Below are positions 1 to 7,461 of a DNA stretch of 12,190 nt, one piece after another. The stretch spans positions 1 to 12,190 of the forward strand of contig JAFHCF010000011.1 in the NCBI GenBank assembly GCA_048497495.1. Reading direction: 5' to 3'. Source of the stretch: JAFHCF01 sp048497495 (GTDB taxonomy: Bacteria; Pseudomonadota; Alphaproteobacteria; Rhizobiales; Ancalomicrobiaceae). Position 1 is the stretch's first letter. Each line of letters begins with the position of its first letter. The position numbers and the translations under genes are program-made. The notes under the pieces are model-generated. The model was given only the letters and a program-made list of their open reading frames with translations, ran no database searches and had not been told where the DNA came from.

Positions 1-310
1 CACCCTGCCGGCGAGCGACCCGCAGAAGCCGGTCGTCACCGGCTATGCCAAGGCCTATTCGGACAGGTTCAAGTCCGAGGTCTCGACCTTCGGCGGCCAT
101 GCCTACGACGCGCTGATGATCTATGCCGACGCGGTCGAGCGCGCCGGCACCACCGACAAGGCCAAGGTCCGCGACGCCATCGAGCAGACCAAGGGCTTCG
201 TCGGTACCGGCGGCGTCGTCAACATGAGCCCGACCGACCACATGGGCCTCGGGCTGGCCGCCTTCCGCATGCTCGAGATCCGTGGCGGAAAGTGGACGCT
301 GGTCGACTGA
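1..310 (+). CDS. ABC transporter substrate-binding protein, branched-chain amino acid type (C-terminal part)
   Basis: The gene enters from the left edge and only its last 102 residues are visible, reading in the frame that starts at base 2 and ending with TGA at 308-310. The piece contains a stretch starting FGGHAYDALMIYADAV, then a helix rich in charged residues, then a GTGGVVNMSPTDHMGL segment and a closing strand ending WTLVD. This order (YDA helix, GxxG then the 'SP.DHxGL' loop) is typical of the C-terminal lobe of LivK/type-1 periplasmic ligand-binding proteins. Such proteins bind a solute in the periplasm and deliver it to the LivHM permease. The permease genes follow directly, which supports the call. 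The ligand cannot be read from this fragment; relatives bind branched-chain amino acids, amides, urea or aromatic acids. The signal peptide would be upstream of the window. Confidence 0.85.
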   Translation, partial: TLPASDPQKPVVTGYAKAYSDRFKSEVSTFGGHAYDALMIYADAVERAGTTDKAKVRDAIEQTKGFVGTGGVVNMSPTDHMGLGLAAFRMLEIRGGKWTLVD

Positions 311-388
311 CGATCCTCAGCGATCGGGTCGGGGATGCCTCCCCGGCCCGCTTTCCTCGCCGTCCCGACCGTCCGGAGCCGAAGGCCC

Positions 389-1261
389 ATGTCCCAGTTT
401 CTGCAACTGCTGTTCAGCGGATTGACCGTGGGGGCGACCTACGCGCTGTCGGCGCTCGGCTTCTCGATGATCTACAACGCCTCCGGCGTGATCAACTTCG
501 CCCAGGGCGAGTTCATCATGCTCGGCGGCATGGTGGCGGCGGTGCTCGCCGCCTCCGGCGTGGCGCTGCCGGTGGCGATCGTCGCGGCGGTGGTGATCGT
601 CGCCCTGGTCGGCCTGCTGATCGAGAAACTGGCGATCGAGCCGGCGCGCGACGCCGACATCACCTCGATCATCATCATCACCATCGGCGTGTCGATGACG
701 GTGCGCGGCATCGTCGAGATGACCTTCGGCAAGGGCAATCGCACCCTGCCGCATTTCTCCGGCGACGCGCCGCTGGCGTTCCTCGGCGCGACGGTGTTGC
801 CGCAGAGCCTGTGGGTGATGGCGGTCACCGCGCTGGTGGTCGTCGGGCTCGCCCTGTTCTTCGGGCGCAGCCGTGTCGGCAAGGGCATGCTCGCCACCGC
901 CCACAATCGGTTGGCGGCGCAGCTCGTCGGCGTCGACGTCAAGAAGGTGCTGCTGGCGAGCTTCGGCCTCTCCGCCGCGCTCGGCGCCGTCGGCGGCATC
1001 CTGGTGACGCCGATCGCCACCACCTCCTACGACGCCGGCCTGATGCTCGGCCTCAAGGGCTTCGTCGCGGCGACCTTCGGCGGCCTCGGCTCGGGGGTGG
1101 GCGCGGTCGCCGGCGGGGTGCTGCTCGGCCTGATCGAGACGATGACCGCCGGCTACGTCTCCTCGTCCTACAAGGACGCGGTGCCCTTCGTCCTCGTCCT
1201 CGTCATCCTCGTCGTCCGACCCCGCGGCCTCTTCGGCCTCGGCTCGACCGATCGCGTCTGA
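389..1261 (+). CDS. livH: Branched-chain amino acid-type ABC transporter permease LivH
   Basis: A 290-residue inner-membrane protein that is almost entirely hydrophobic helices. It carries the LivH hallmark VINFAQGEFIMLGG near residues 34-47 and a cytoplasmic coupling region around the GVDVKKVLLASFGLSAALG segment, which contacts the ATPases. The frame is open from 335, but I chose ATG 389. It gives the usual LivH length and the usual MSQFLQLLFSGL-type start, while the upstream residues (PRPAFLAVPTVRSRRP) are unlike any membrane-protein start. A GGAG lies 10 bases before it. It pairs with LivM to form the transmembrane channel. The symbol denotes the family; the substrate may not be a branched-chain amino acid. 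Confidence 0.93.
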   Translation: MSQFLQLLFSGLTVGATYALSALGFSMIYNASGVINFAQGEFIMLGGMVAAVLAASGVALPVAIVAAVVIVALVGLLIEKLAIEPARDADITSIIIITIGVSMTVRGIVEMTFGKGNRTLPHFSGDAPLAFLGATVLPQSLWVMAVTALVVVGLALFFGRSRVGKGMLATAHNRLAAQLVGVDVKKVLLASFGLSAALGAVGGILVTPIATTSYDAGLMLGLKGFVAATFGGLGSGVGAVAGGVLLGLIETMTAGYVSSSYKDAVPFVLVLVILVVRPRGLFGLGSTDRV

Positions 1262-1270
1262 GAGGGATCG

Positions 1271-2284
1271 ATGTCCGATACGACCGCCGTCCCCCTGATC
1301 GGCACAGCTTCGCCCGAGACCACGCGCGCCGCGCTCGCCACGGCGCCGTCGTTTCGCGGCCGTCACCTGCCGACCGCGATCCTGGTGGTGGTGGTGGCGC
1401 TTCTGCCGCTGGTGCTGCCCAACGCCTTCTATTTCGACGTGGCGATCCGTATCGCCATCAACGCCGTCCTCGCCGTCGCCCTCAATCTGCTGATCGGCTA
1501 TTGCGGTCAGATCAGCCTGGGGCACGCCGGCTTCTTCGGCCTCGGGGCCTACGGCTCGGCGATCCTGACCAGCCACTACGACTGGAAGGCGCCGACGGCG
1601 CTGGTCGCCGCGGCGGCGGTCACGGGGGTCGTCGCCTGGCTGGTGGCGCGCGCCATCCTGCGGTTGAAGGGCCACTATCTCGCCATGGCCACCCTCGGCC
1701 TCGGCGTCATCGTCACCATCGTGCTGACCAACGAGGCGGCCTTCACCGGCGGGCCCGACGGCATGGCGGTCGGCGACTTCGCGCTGTTCGGCTACCGGCT
1801 CTACGGCGAGCGGGTGTGGTACTGGGTCTTCGGCGGGCTGCTGATCGCGGCGGTGGTGCTCGCCGGCAATCTGGTGGAGAGCCCGGCGGGACGGGCGCTC
1901 AGGGCGCTGCACGGCTCGGAAGTGGCGGCGCGGGTCGTCGGGGTCGACGCGGCGGCGTTCAAGGCGCGGGTCTTCGTGCTGTCGGCGGTGGTGGCGGCGG
2001 TGATGGGCTCGCTGAGCGCCCACTATCTCGGCTTCATCACGCCGGGGGTCGCGAGTTTCCACAAGTCGGTGGAACTCGTCACGATGGTGGTGGTCGGCGG
2101 CATGGCGTCGATCTGGGGCTCGGTGGTCGGCGCGGCGCTGCTGTCGCTGTTGCCGGAGTTCCTCGCCCGTTTCGAGGGGTTCGAGACCGTCACCGTCGGC
2201 CTCATCCTGGTCGTCACCATGATCTTCCTGCCGCGGGGCATCGTGCCGTCGATCGCCGCCCGCCTGACGCGTCGAGGGGAGTGA
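1271..2284 (+). CDS. livM: Branched-chain amino acid-type ABC transporter permease LivM
   Basis: A 337-residue polytopic inner-membrane protein. It opens with a roughly 35-residue polar leader and then many hydrophobic helices. The LivM signature NLLIGYCGQISLGHAGFFGLGAY is present at about residues 74-97, and the coupling region is GVDAAAFKARVFVLSAVVAA followed by the TPGVASFHKSVELVTMVVVGG segment. It starts 9 bases after livH, behind an AGAGGGA ribosome binding site. It forms the translocation path with LivH and is driven by the two downstream ATPases. Length and order match the conserved liv operon. The long polar leader is common in LivM proteins and does not look like a cleaved signal. 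Confidence 0.93.
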   Translation: MSDTTAVPLIGTASPETTRAALATAPSFRGRHLPTAILVVVVALLPLVLPNAFYFDVAIRIAINAVLAVALNLLIGYCGQISLGHAGFFGLGAYGSAILTSHYDWKAPTALVAAAAVTGVVAWLVARAILRLKGHYLAMATLGLGVIVTIVLTNEAAFTGGPDGMAVGDFALFGYRLYGERVWYWVFGGLLIAAVVLAGNLVESPAGRALRALHGSEVAARVVGVDAAAFKARVFVLSAVVAAVMGSLSAHYLGFITPGVASFHKSVELVTMVVVGGMASIWGSVVGAALLSLLPEFLARFEGFETVTVGLILVVTMIFLPRGIVPSIAARLTRRGE

Positions 2285-2287
2285 GCC

Positions 2288-3052
2288 ATGCTTTCGGTCC
2301 ACGACCTGACCAAGTCCTTCGGCGGCGTCACCGCGGTGGCCGCCGTCTCATTCGAAGTGGCGAAGGGCACGATCCACGCGGTGATCGGCCCCAACGGCGC
2401 CGGCAAGACGACGCTGTTCAACCTGATCACCGGCGTCTACACGCCGTCCTCCGGCTCGATCCGTTTCGAGGGCCAGGAGATCGGCGGCGTCGCGCCGGAG
2501 CGGCTCGCCCGCCTCGGCATGAGCCGGACGTTCCAGAACCTCCAGGTGTCGATGAACCTCTCGGCGATCGAGAACGTCATGACCGGGGCCCATCTCGGGC
2601 TGAACTCGAGCCTTCTGGCCGGGATGATCCGGGTGCCGGGGATGGGGGCGCGCGACCGCGCCGCCCGCATCCGCGCCGCCGAACTGCTCGAATTCGTCGG
2701 CTGCGGCAAGTATATCGCGGCGGAGGCGCGGTCGATGCCCTATGGCGCCCTGAAGCGGCTGGAGATCGCCCGGGCGCTCGCCGCGAACCCGCGCATCCTG
2801 TTCCTCGACGAGCCGGCCGCCGGCCTCAACCACACCGAGACCCACGAGATCGAGGCGCTGATCGCGGCGCTGGGCAAGACCGGCGTCACCGTGGTGCTGG
2901 TCGAGCACGACATGAAGCTGGTCATGAACGTCTCGGACCGCATCGTCGTGCTCGACTACGGCAAGAAACTCGCCGAGGGCACGCCGGCGGAAATCCGGGT
3001 GAACCCCGACGTGGTCGCCGCCTATCTCGGCGCCGAGAGCGAGGGAGCCTGA
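2288..3052 (+). CDS. livG: ABC transporter ATP-binding protein LivG
   Basis: A 254-residue cytoplasmic ATPase. Walker A is GPNGAGKTT (34-42), the Q-loop region is SRTFQNLQ (Q in a family-typical position), Walker B is ILFLDEP with D174 and catalytic E175, and the switch histidine is H207 in VEHDMKL. The C-terminus NPDVVAAYLGA is typical of LivG. The ABC signature is degenerate: MPYGALKRLEIA (150 onward) in place of LSGGQ. LivG proteins commonly vary here (LAYGQ in the E. coli protein as I recall it), so this is probably family-normal. The gene starts 3 bases after livM, with GAGGGGAG just upstream. It should pair with the LivF domain encoded next, giving an asymmetric ATPase. Confidence 0.94.
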   Translation: MLSVHDLTKSFGGVTAVAAVSFEVAKGTIHAVIGPNGAGKTTLFNLITGVYTPSSGSIRFEGQEIGGVAPERLARLGMSRTFQNLQVSMNLSAIENVMTGAHLGLNSSLLAGMIRVPGMGARDRAARIRAAELLEFVGCGKYIAAEARSMPYGALKRLEIARALAANPRILFLDEPAAGLNHTETHEIEALIAALGKTGVTVVLVEHDMKLVMNVSDRIVVLDYGKKLAEGTPAEIRVNPDVVAAYLGAESEGA

Positions 3053-3055
3053 GCG

Positions 3056-4408
3056 ATGCGCGCACTCGCCGTCATCGAAGCCGAACACCGCAACATGGGG
3101 CGCGTCGCCAACGCGCTCGGGGTGCTCGCCGATCGTCTCGCCGGCTCGGCCCCGGCCGCCGAGCGGGCGGTCGACCTCGCCACCGTCGGGCTGATCGCCG
3201 ACTATCTCGGCTCCTTCACCGAGCGGTTCCATCATCCCAAGGAGAGCGACCTGCTCTTCGCCCGCATCCGCCGACGCTCCAACGAGGCGGCGGTGGTGAT
3301 CGACCGGCTCGAGCACGACCACGAGATGAGCCCGCACCAGGTCGAGCGCATCCGCGACCTCGCCCGCATGCCGGTCGGGGCGACGGCGGAGGTGGCGGCC
3401 GACCGGATCGTCGGTCTCGTCGGTGAGATCGGCTCGTTCCGCCATCGGCTCGGCGAGCACATGCGACTCGAGGAGGACGTGACCTTTCCGCTGGCGCGCC
3501 AGGTGCTGACCGCCGAGGATTGGCGCGATGTCGACGCCGCCTTCGACGCCCATGTCGATCCGCTCGGCGATCCGCAGGCGCCGGCGGAGATCGCGCTGCT
3601 GCGCGCCCGCATCACCGCGTTGCTCCCCGCCCCGGAAGGGCTCGGCGGCCATTCCGACGTGGTGGTCGAGAAGATCGCGCCGCGCCGCGCCGCGGCCCAG
3701 GGGACGCTGATCGAGATCATCGATCTCGGCAGCCGCTACGGACGAATCGAGGCGCTGCACGGGGTCAGCCTGAGGGTCGGCACCGGGGAACTCGTCGCCC
3801 TGGTCGGGGCCAACGGCGCCGGCAAGACGACGCTCCTGCGCTGCATCTCCGGCGTCCAGCCGGCGGCCTCGGGCTCGATCCGCTTCGCCGGCACCGACAT
3901 CACGAGGATGCGGGCCGATGCGCGGGTGCGCGCCGGCATCGCCCAGGTGCCGGAGGGGCGGCAGGTGTTCGGGCCGATGTCGATCGAGGACAATCTGGTG
4001 ATGGGGGCCTATACGCGGCCGTCGTCGGAGATCCGCGCCGGGCTCGACGAGGTCTACGACCTCTTCCCGATCCTGCGCGAACGCCGGAAGCTCCCGGCCG
4101 GCACGCTCTCCGGCGGTCAGCAGCAGATGCTCGCCGTCGGCCGCGCCATGATGAGCCGGCCGAAGCTGCTGCTCCTCGACGAGCCGTCGATGGGGCTGGC
4201 GCCACTGATCGTCGAGGAGATCTTCCGCATCGTGAAGATGCTGAAGGAGGCCGGCATCACCATCCTCCTGGTCGAGCAGAACGCCCGCGCCGCGCTCGCC
4301 ATCGCCGATCACGCCTATGTGCTGGAAACCGGCTCGGTCACCCTCGAGGGACCCGGCCCCGAACTTCTCGACAACGACGACGTCCGCCGCGCCTATCTCG
4401 GCATGTGA
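3056..4408 (+). CDS. livF: Hemerythrin (HHE) domain fused to ABC ATPase LivF
   Basis: One uninterrupted 450-residue frame starting 3 bases after livG, behind GAGGGAG with 8-base spacing. Residues 1 to about 185 form a four-helix hemerythrin-like domain with candidate iron ligands H11, H59 (or H60) and E63, H87 (or H89), and H135 with E139. This is the H / HxxxE / H / HxxxE pattern of the HHE family, which binds a di-iron centre and handles or senses O2, NO or iron. Residues 186-216 are a linker. Residues 217-450 are a complete LivF ATPase: Walker A GANGAGKTT (251-259), signature LSGGQQQ (351-357), Walker B LLLLDEPS with D375 and E376, and VEQNA with Q408 at the switch position, as is usual in LivF. 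LivF alone is normally about 235 residues. No good internal start exists; the in-frame GTG at 3659 lacks a close ribosome binding site. A sensory or regulatory role for the added domain is inference. Confidence 0.93.
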   Translation: MRALAVIEAEHRNMGRVANALGVLADRLAGSAPAAERAVDLATVGLIADYLGSFTERFHHPKESDLLFARIRRRSNEAAVVIDRLEHDHEMSPHQVERIRDLARMPVGATAEVAADRIVGLVGEIGSFRHRLGEHMRLEEDVTFPLARQVLTAEDWRDVDAAFDAHVDPLGDPQAPAEIALLRARITALLPAPEGLGGHSDVVVEKIAPRRAAAQGTLIEIIDLGSRYGRIEALHGVSLRVGTGELVALVGANGAGKTTLLRCISGVQPAASGSIRFAGTDITRMRADARVRAGIAQVPEGRQVFGPMSIEDNLVMGAYTRPSSEIRAGLDEVYDLFPILRERRKLPAGTLSGGQQQMLAVGRAMMSRPKLLLLDEPSMGLAPLIVEEIFRIVKMLKEAGITILLVEQNARAALAIADHAYVLETGSVTLEGPGPELLDNDDVRRAYLGM

Positions 4409-4441
4409 GCGGACTCCTCCGACCCCTCGAAAGGAACCCCC

Positions 4442-5410
4442 ATGTCGAACACCACCAAGGCCTTCGCCTCTCAGGCCGACCTGGAGGAGAAGAAGGTCAC
4501 CTTCGCCCGGATCTCCGAACACGCCTGGGCCTACACGGCGGAGGGCGACCCCAACACCGGCGTGATCATCGGCGACGACTCGGTGATGGTGCTCGACACC
4601 CAGGCCACCCCGGTGATGGCGCAGGACGTCATCCGCCGCATTCGCGAGGTCACCGACAAGCCGATCGAATGGGCGGTGCTGTCGCACTACCACGCGGTGC
4701 GGGTGCTCGGGGCGGAAGGCTATCGGGCGGCGGGGCTTCGCAACATCGTGGCGAGCCGGGCGACGTGGAACATGATCGTCGAGCGCGGCGAGGCCGACAA
4801 AGCGAGCGAGATCGGCCGTTTCCCGCGCCTGTTCCGGGCGGTGGAGAGCGTCCCGGGCCTGACCTGGCCGACCCTGGTCTTCGACGAGAAGTTGACCATT
4901 CGCCTCGGCAAGGTCGAGGTTCGGCTCGATCAGATCGGTCGCGGCCACACCATGGGCGACACCATCGCCTGGCTGCCCGACGAGGGCGTGGTGTTCTCCG
5001 GCGACCTGGTCGAATACGGCGCCACGCCCTACGCCGGCGACGCCCATTTCAAGGATTGGCCGTCGACGCTGGACAAGGTGGCGGCGCTCGACGCGGTCGC
5101 CCTGGTGCCGGGGCGCGGCGATGCGCTCGTCGGCCGCGACAAGGTGCGCGAGGCGATCGACGGGACGCGGTCCTTCATCGCCGACCTCTATGCCAGCGTC
5201 GAGAAGGGCGTGGCCGCCGGCCACGATCTGAAGCGGATCTACAAGGACACCCACGCGGCGCTGAAGCCGAACTACGGCCATTGGGTGATCTTCGATCACT
5301 GCATGCCCTTCGACGTCACCCGCGCCGTCGACGAGGCGCAAGGTGCCGACCATCCGCGCATCTGGACGGCGGAACGCGATCGCGAAATGTGGGCGGCCTT
5401 GGAGGGCTGA
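4442..5410 (+). CDS. Metallo-beta-lactamase-fold hydrolase, degenerate metal site
   Basis: A 322-residue soluble protein with no signal peptide, behind AAGGAA with 5-base spacing and 33 bases after the LivF stop. The MBL fold is clear: an early VIIGDDSVMVLDTQ strand pair, the first histidine motif SHYHAVRVLG (81-90), GRGHTMGD (H169), and FSGDLVEYG (D188). The usual HxHxDH motif reads H82-Y-H84-A-V86-R87, so the Asp and His of the second metal site are Val and Arg. The final ligand motif PGHG reads PGRG (R225). A mononuclear site from H82, H84, H169 and D188 remains possible. I recall 'HYHAVRVLGA' proteins of this kind in other alphaproteobacteria, so this may be a real subfamily. Its substrate is unknown; the neighbouring fumarylacetoacetase hints at aromatic acid breakdown. 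Confidence 0.88.
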   Translation: MSNTTKAFASQADLEEKKVTFARISEHAWAYTAEGDPNTGVIIGDDSVMVLDTQATPVMAQDVIRRIREVTDKPIEWAVLSHYHAVRVLGAEGYRAAGLRNIVASRATWNMIVERGEADKASEIGRFPRLFRAVESVPGLTWPTLVFDEKLTIRLGKVEVRLDQIGRGHTMGDTIAWLPDEGVVFSGDLVEYGATPYAGDAHFKDWPSTLDKVAALDAVALVPGRGDALVGRDKVREAIDGTRSFIADLYASVEKGVAAGHDLKRIYKDTHAALKPNYGHWVIFDHCMPFDVTRAVDEAQGADHPRIWTAERDREMWAALEG

Positions 5411-5414
5411 GACC

Positions 5415-6704
5415 ATGAACCCGACCAACGATCCGACGCTCGTTTCCTGGGTGGCGAGCGCCCAAGGCTCCGACTTCCCCGTCCAGAACCTGCCCTGGGG
5501 CATCTTCTCCACCGAGGGCGACGAGCGCCGCCGCGCCGGCATCCGCATCGGCGACCGGGTGGTCGACGTCGACGCGCTCCAGGCGGCGGGCCTGCTCGAT
5601 GCGAGCCTGCCCGTCGGCGTCTTCGCCACGGGCACGCTCAACGGCTTCATCGGGCTCGGGCGCGCGGTGTGGAGCGCCACCCGGGCGCGGATCTCCGAAC
5701 TGCTCAGGGCCGACATCGCGACACTGCGCGACGACGCGGTGCTCCGGACCCGCGCCCTGGTGCCGGTCGAGGCGGCGACGATGCATCTCGCCGTCGCGGT
5801 CGGCGGCTACACCGACTTCTATTCGTCGCGCGAGCACGCCACCAACGTCGGGAAAATGTTCCGGCCCGGCGCCGAGCCGCTGTCGGCCAACTGGCTGTCG
5901 ATCCCGATCGGCTACAACGGCCGGGCCTCGACGGTGGTGGTCTCCGGCACGCCGGTCGTCCGGCCCCTCGGCCAGACCAAGGCGCCGAACGCGGCGGCTC
6001 CCGCCTTCGGGCCGTGCCGCAAGCTCGACTTCGAACTGGAGATGGCGGCGATCGTCGGCGTGGCGAACCCGATGGGCGAGACCTTGACGGTCGAGGCGGC
6101 GGACCAGGCGATCTTCGGCTTTGCGCTGCTCGACGACTGGTCGGCGCGCGACATCCAACAATGGGAATACGTGCCGCTCGGCCCCTTCCAGGCCAAGGTC
6201 TTCGCCACCACACTGGGGGCGTGGATCGTCACCAGCGAGGCGCTGGAGCCGTTCCGGGTCGAAGGGCCGGCGCAGGATCCGGCGCCCTTGCCCTATCTGG
6301 CGCAATCGCAGCGGCGGAACCTCGACGTCGAACTCGAGGTGGCGCTGCGCCCGAGGGGCGGGAGCGAGGCGACGGTGATCAGCCGCACCAACTTCGCCCA
6401 CATGTACTGGTCGAGCGCCCAGCAGCTCACCCATCACGCCATCGGCGGCTGCGCCATGGCGGTCGGCGATCTGATCGGCTCGGGGACGATCTCGGGGCCG
6501 ACGCCCGACAGCGCCGGCTCACTGCTCGAGCTGACCTGGAACGGTGAGCGGCCGCTGAGCCTCCCCGACGGCACGACCCGGGGCTTCCTCGAGGACGGCG
6601 ACACGCTGATCCTGTCGGGCCGCGCCCGCCGCGACGGGATCTCGATCGGCTTCGGCGTCTGCGAGGGCGAAATCCGTCCGGCGCCGGTTCATCCGAAGGG
6701 GTGA
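5415..6704 (+). CDS. fahA: Fumarylacetoacetase
   Basis: A 429-residue enzyme expected to split 4-fumarylacetoacetate into fumarate and acetoacetate, the last step of tyrosine/homogentisate breakdown. The N-terminal SH3-like domain starts NDPTLVSWV...FPVQNLPWGIFS, then the catalytic domain follows. By alignment from memory to mouse FAH, metal ligands D134, E207, E209 and D241 are present. So are catalytic and substrate residues Y136, H141, R150, Q248, K261, T358 and E372. The length fits true fumarylacetoacetases (about 420) rather than the short FAH-like hydrolases. The ATG at 5415 is 4 bases after the MBL gene stop, preceded by GGAGGG, so the two are translationally coupled. The frame is open further upstream (ATG at 5343), but that would overlap the MBL gene and adds unrelated residues. 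Homogentisate dioxygenase and maleylacetoacetate isomerase genes are not in this window. Confidence 0.93.
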   Translation: MNPTNDPTLVSWVASAQGSDFPVQNLPWGIFSTEGDERRRAGIRIGDRVVDVDALQAAGLLDASLPVGVFATGTLNGFIGLGRAVWSATRARISELLRADIATLRDDAVLRTRALVPVEAATMHLAVAVGGYTDFYSSREHATNVGKMFRPGAEPLSANWLSIPIGYNGRASTVVVSGTPVVRPLGQTKAPNAAAPAFGPCRKLDFELEMAAIVGVANPMGETLTVEAADQAIFGFALLDDWSARDIQQWEYVPLGPFQAKVFATTLGAWIVTSEALEPFRVEGPAQDPAPLPYLAQSQRRNLDVELEVALRPRGGSEATVISRTNFAHMYWSSAQQLTHHAIGGCAMAVGDLIGSGTISGPTPDSAGSLLELTWNGERPLSLPDGTTRGFLEDGDTLILSGRARRDGISIGFGVCEGEIRPAPVHPKG

Positions 6705-6735
6705 GGAACGCCGGAGATGGGTGTCGTCGCTCGCC

Positions 6736-7326
6736 TCAGGCGTCGACGGCGCCGAGCACCATGTCGACGTGGAGGGCGACCAACTCGTCCTCGTTCATCC
6801 GTCCGCCGGGCTGGTACCATTCGCAGATGCCGGTCAGCATCCAGATCAGGGCGAAGGTGGTGACGCGCGGATCGGCGACGCGGAAGAGGCCGCGATTGGC
6901 GCCGGCGACCAGGATGTCGGTGAGCTTCTGCTCATAGCGCTTGCGCAAGCCGACGATCGCGGCGCGGTTGGTGCTCTCCAGGCTGCGCAGCTCGCTGTTG
7001 GCGATGTAGACCAGCATGCGCCGGGTCATGTGGTAGCGCAGGTGGAAGCCGGCGAAGGCGATCAGCCGGGCGCGCGGCTCGTCGTGGCCGGCGAGCGCCG
7101 CGTCGCAGGCCGCCAGCAGCGTCTCCATGTGATCGCGGACGATGTCGAAGAGCAGCGCCTGCTTGGTCTCGAAGTGGTTGTAGAGCGAGCCGGGCTGGAT
7201 GCCGACCTCGGCCGCCAGGCGGCGGAGGCTCATCGCCTCGAAACCGTGTTCCCAGATCAGCCGAATGCCGGCCTCGCGCACCAGCGCCGCCGTCCTCTCG
7301 CCGTTCGATCCCGCCGTGCGCGCCAT
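6736..7326 (-). CDS. TetR/AcrR family transcriptional regulator
   Basis: A 196-residue regulator. The N-terminal DNA-binding domain runs to about residue 60, with the helix-turn-helix SLRRLAAEVGIQPGSLYNHF at 33-52 and the YNHF ending typical of TetR proteins. The C-terminal ligand domain has FRVADPRVTTFALIWMLTGICEWYQPGGRM, which resembles the KstR2/fatty-acid or steroid-type branch that binds acyl-CoA esters. That resemblance is from memory and does not name the effector. It is convergent with fahA, with a 31-base gap, and transcribed in the same direction as the GST gene behind it. It may control the transport-catabolic operon, but no operator was identified. The ribosome binding site is weak (GGGACGGGAC). 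Confidence 0.9.
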   Translation of the reverse strand: MARTAGSNGERTAALVREAGIRLIWEHGFEAMSLRRLAAEVGIQPGSLYNHFETKQALLFDIVRDHMETLLAACDAALAGHDEPRARLIAFAGFHLRYHMTRRMLVYIANSELRSLESTNRAAIVGLRKRYEQKLTDILVAGANRGLFRVADPRVTTFALIWMLTGICEWYQPGGRMNEDELVALHVDMVLGAVDA

Positions 7327-7393
7327 GTCCCGTCCCGCTCGATCCCGTCCGAATGGATTAAGTCGACGCGGGCGCCTTGGAAAGCCCCTCCGT

Positions 7394-7428
7394 CGAAAGA
7401 CATGGCGAGGGCGAAAGACATGGAGAGG
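7394..7428. repeat. Two-copy 18-base tandem repeat upstream of the TetR gene
   Basis: The unit cgaaagacatggcgagg at 7394-7410 recurs as cgaaagacatggagagg at 7412-7428, with one mismatch in 17. It lies in the 135-base gap between the GST stop and the TetR start, about 70-100 bases upstream of the TetR ATG. It may be a simple slippage duplication or a binding-site pair. The units are not palindromic, unlike most TetR operators. Confidence 0.6.
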
Positions 7429-7461
7429 CCGTCGGGAGGGGTGCCGGAAGTGAGGGCGGGC

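Noticed and set aside
335..388. N-terminal extension of livH from ATG 335
   Set aside because: The extra 18 residues are proline/arginine-rich and do not match LivH starts; ATG 389 gives the usual length.
292..3426. A 1044-codon open frame on the + strand across livH-livG
   Set aside because: Its product is Arg/Gly/Pro-rich low-complexity sequence, as expected from the off-frame of GC-rich genes, and it overlaps three clear liv genes.
3659..4408. Separate LivF start at an in-frame GTG inside the fusion
   Set aside because: No ribosome binding site lies at a usable distance and the frame is continuous with the hemerythrin part. A minor internal product cannot be excluded.
2348..5716. A 1122-codon open frame on the - strand
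   Set aside because: It is antisense to livG, the hemerythrin-LivF gene, the MBL gene and fahA. Its composition mirrors those codons and it has no recognisable domain.
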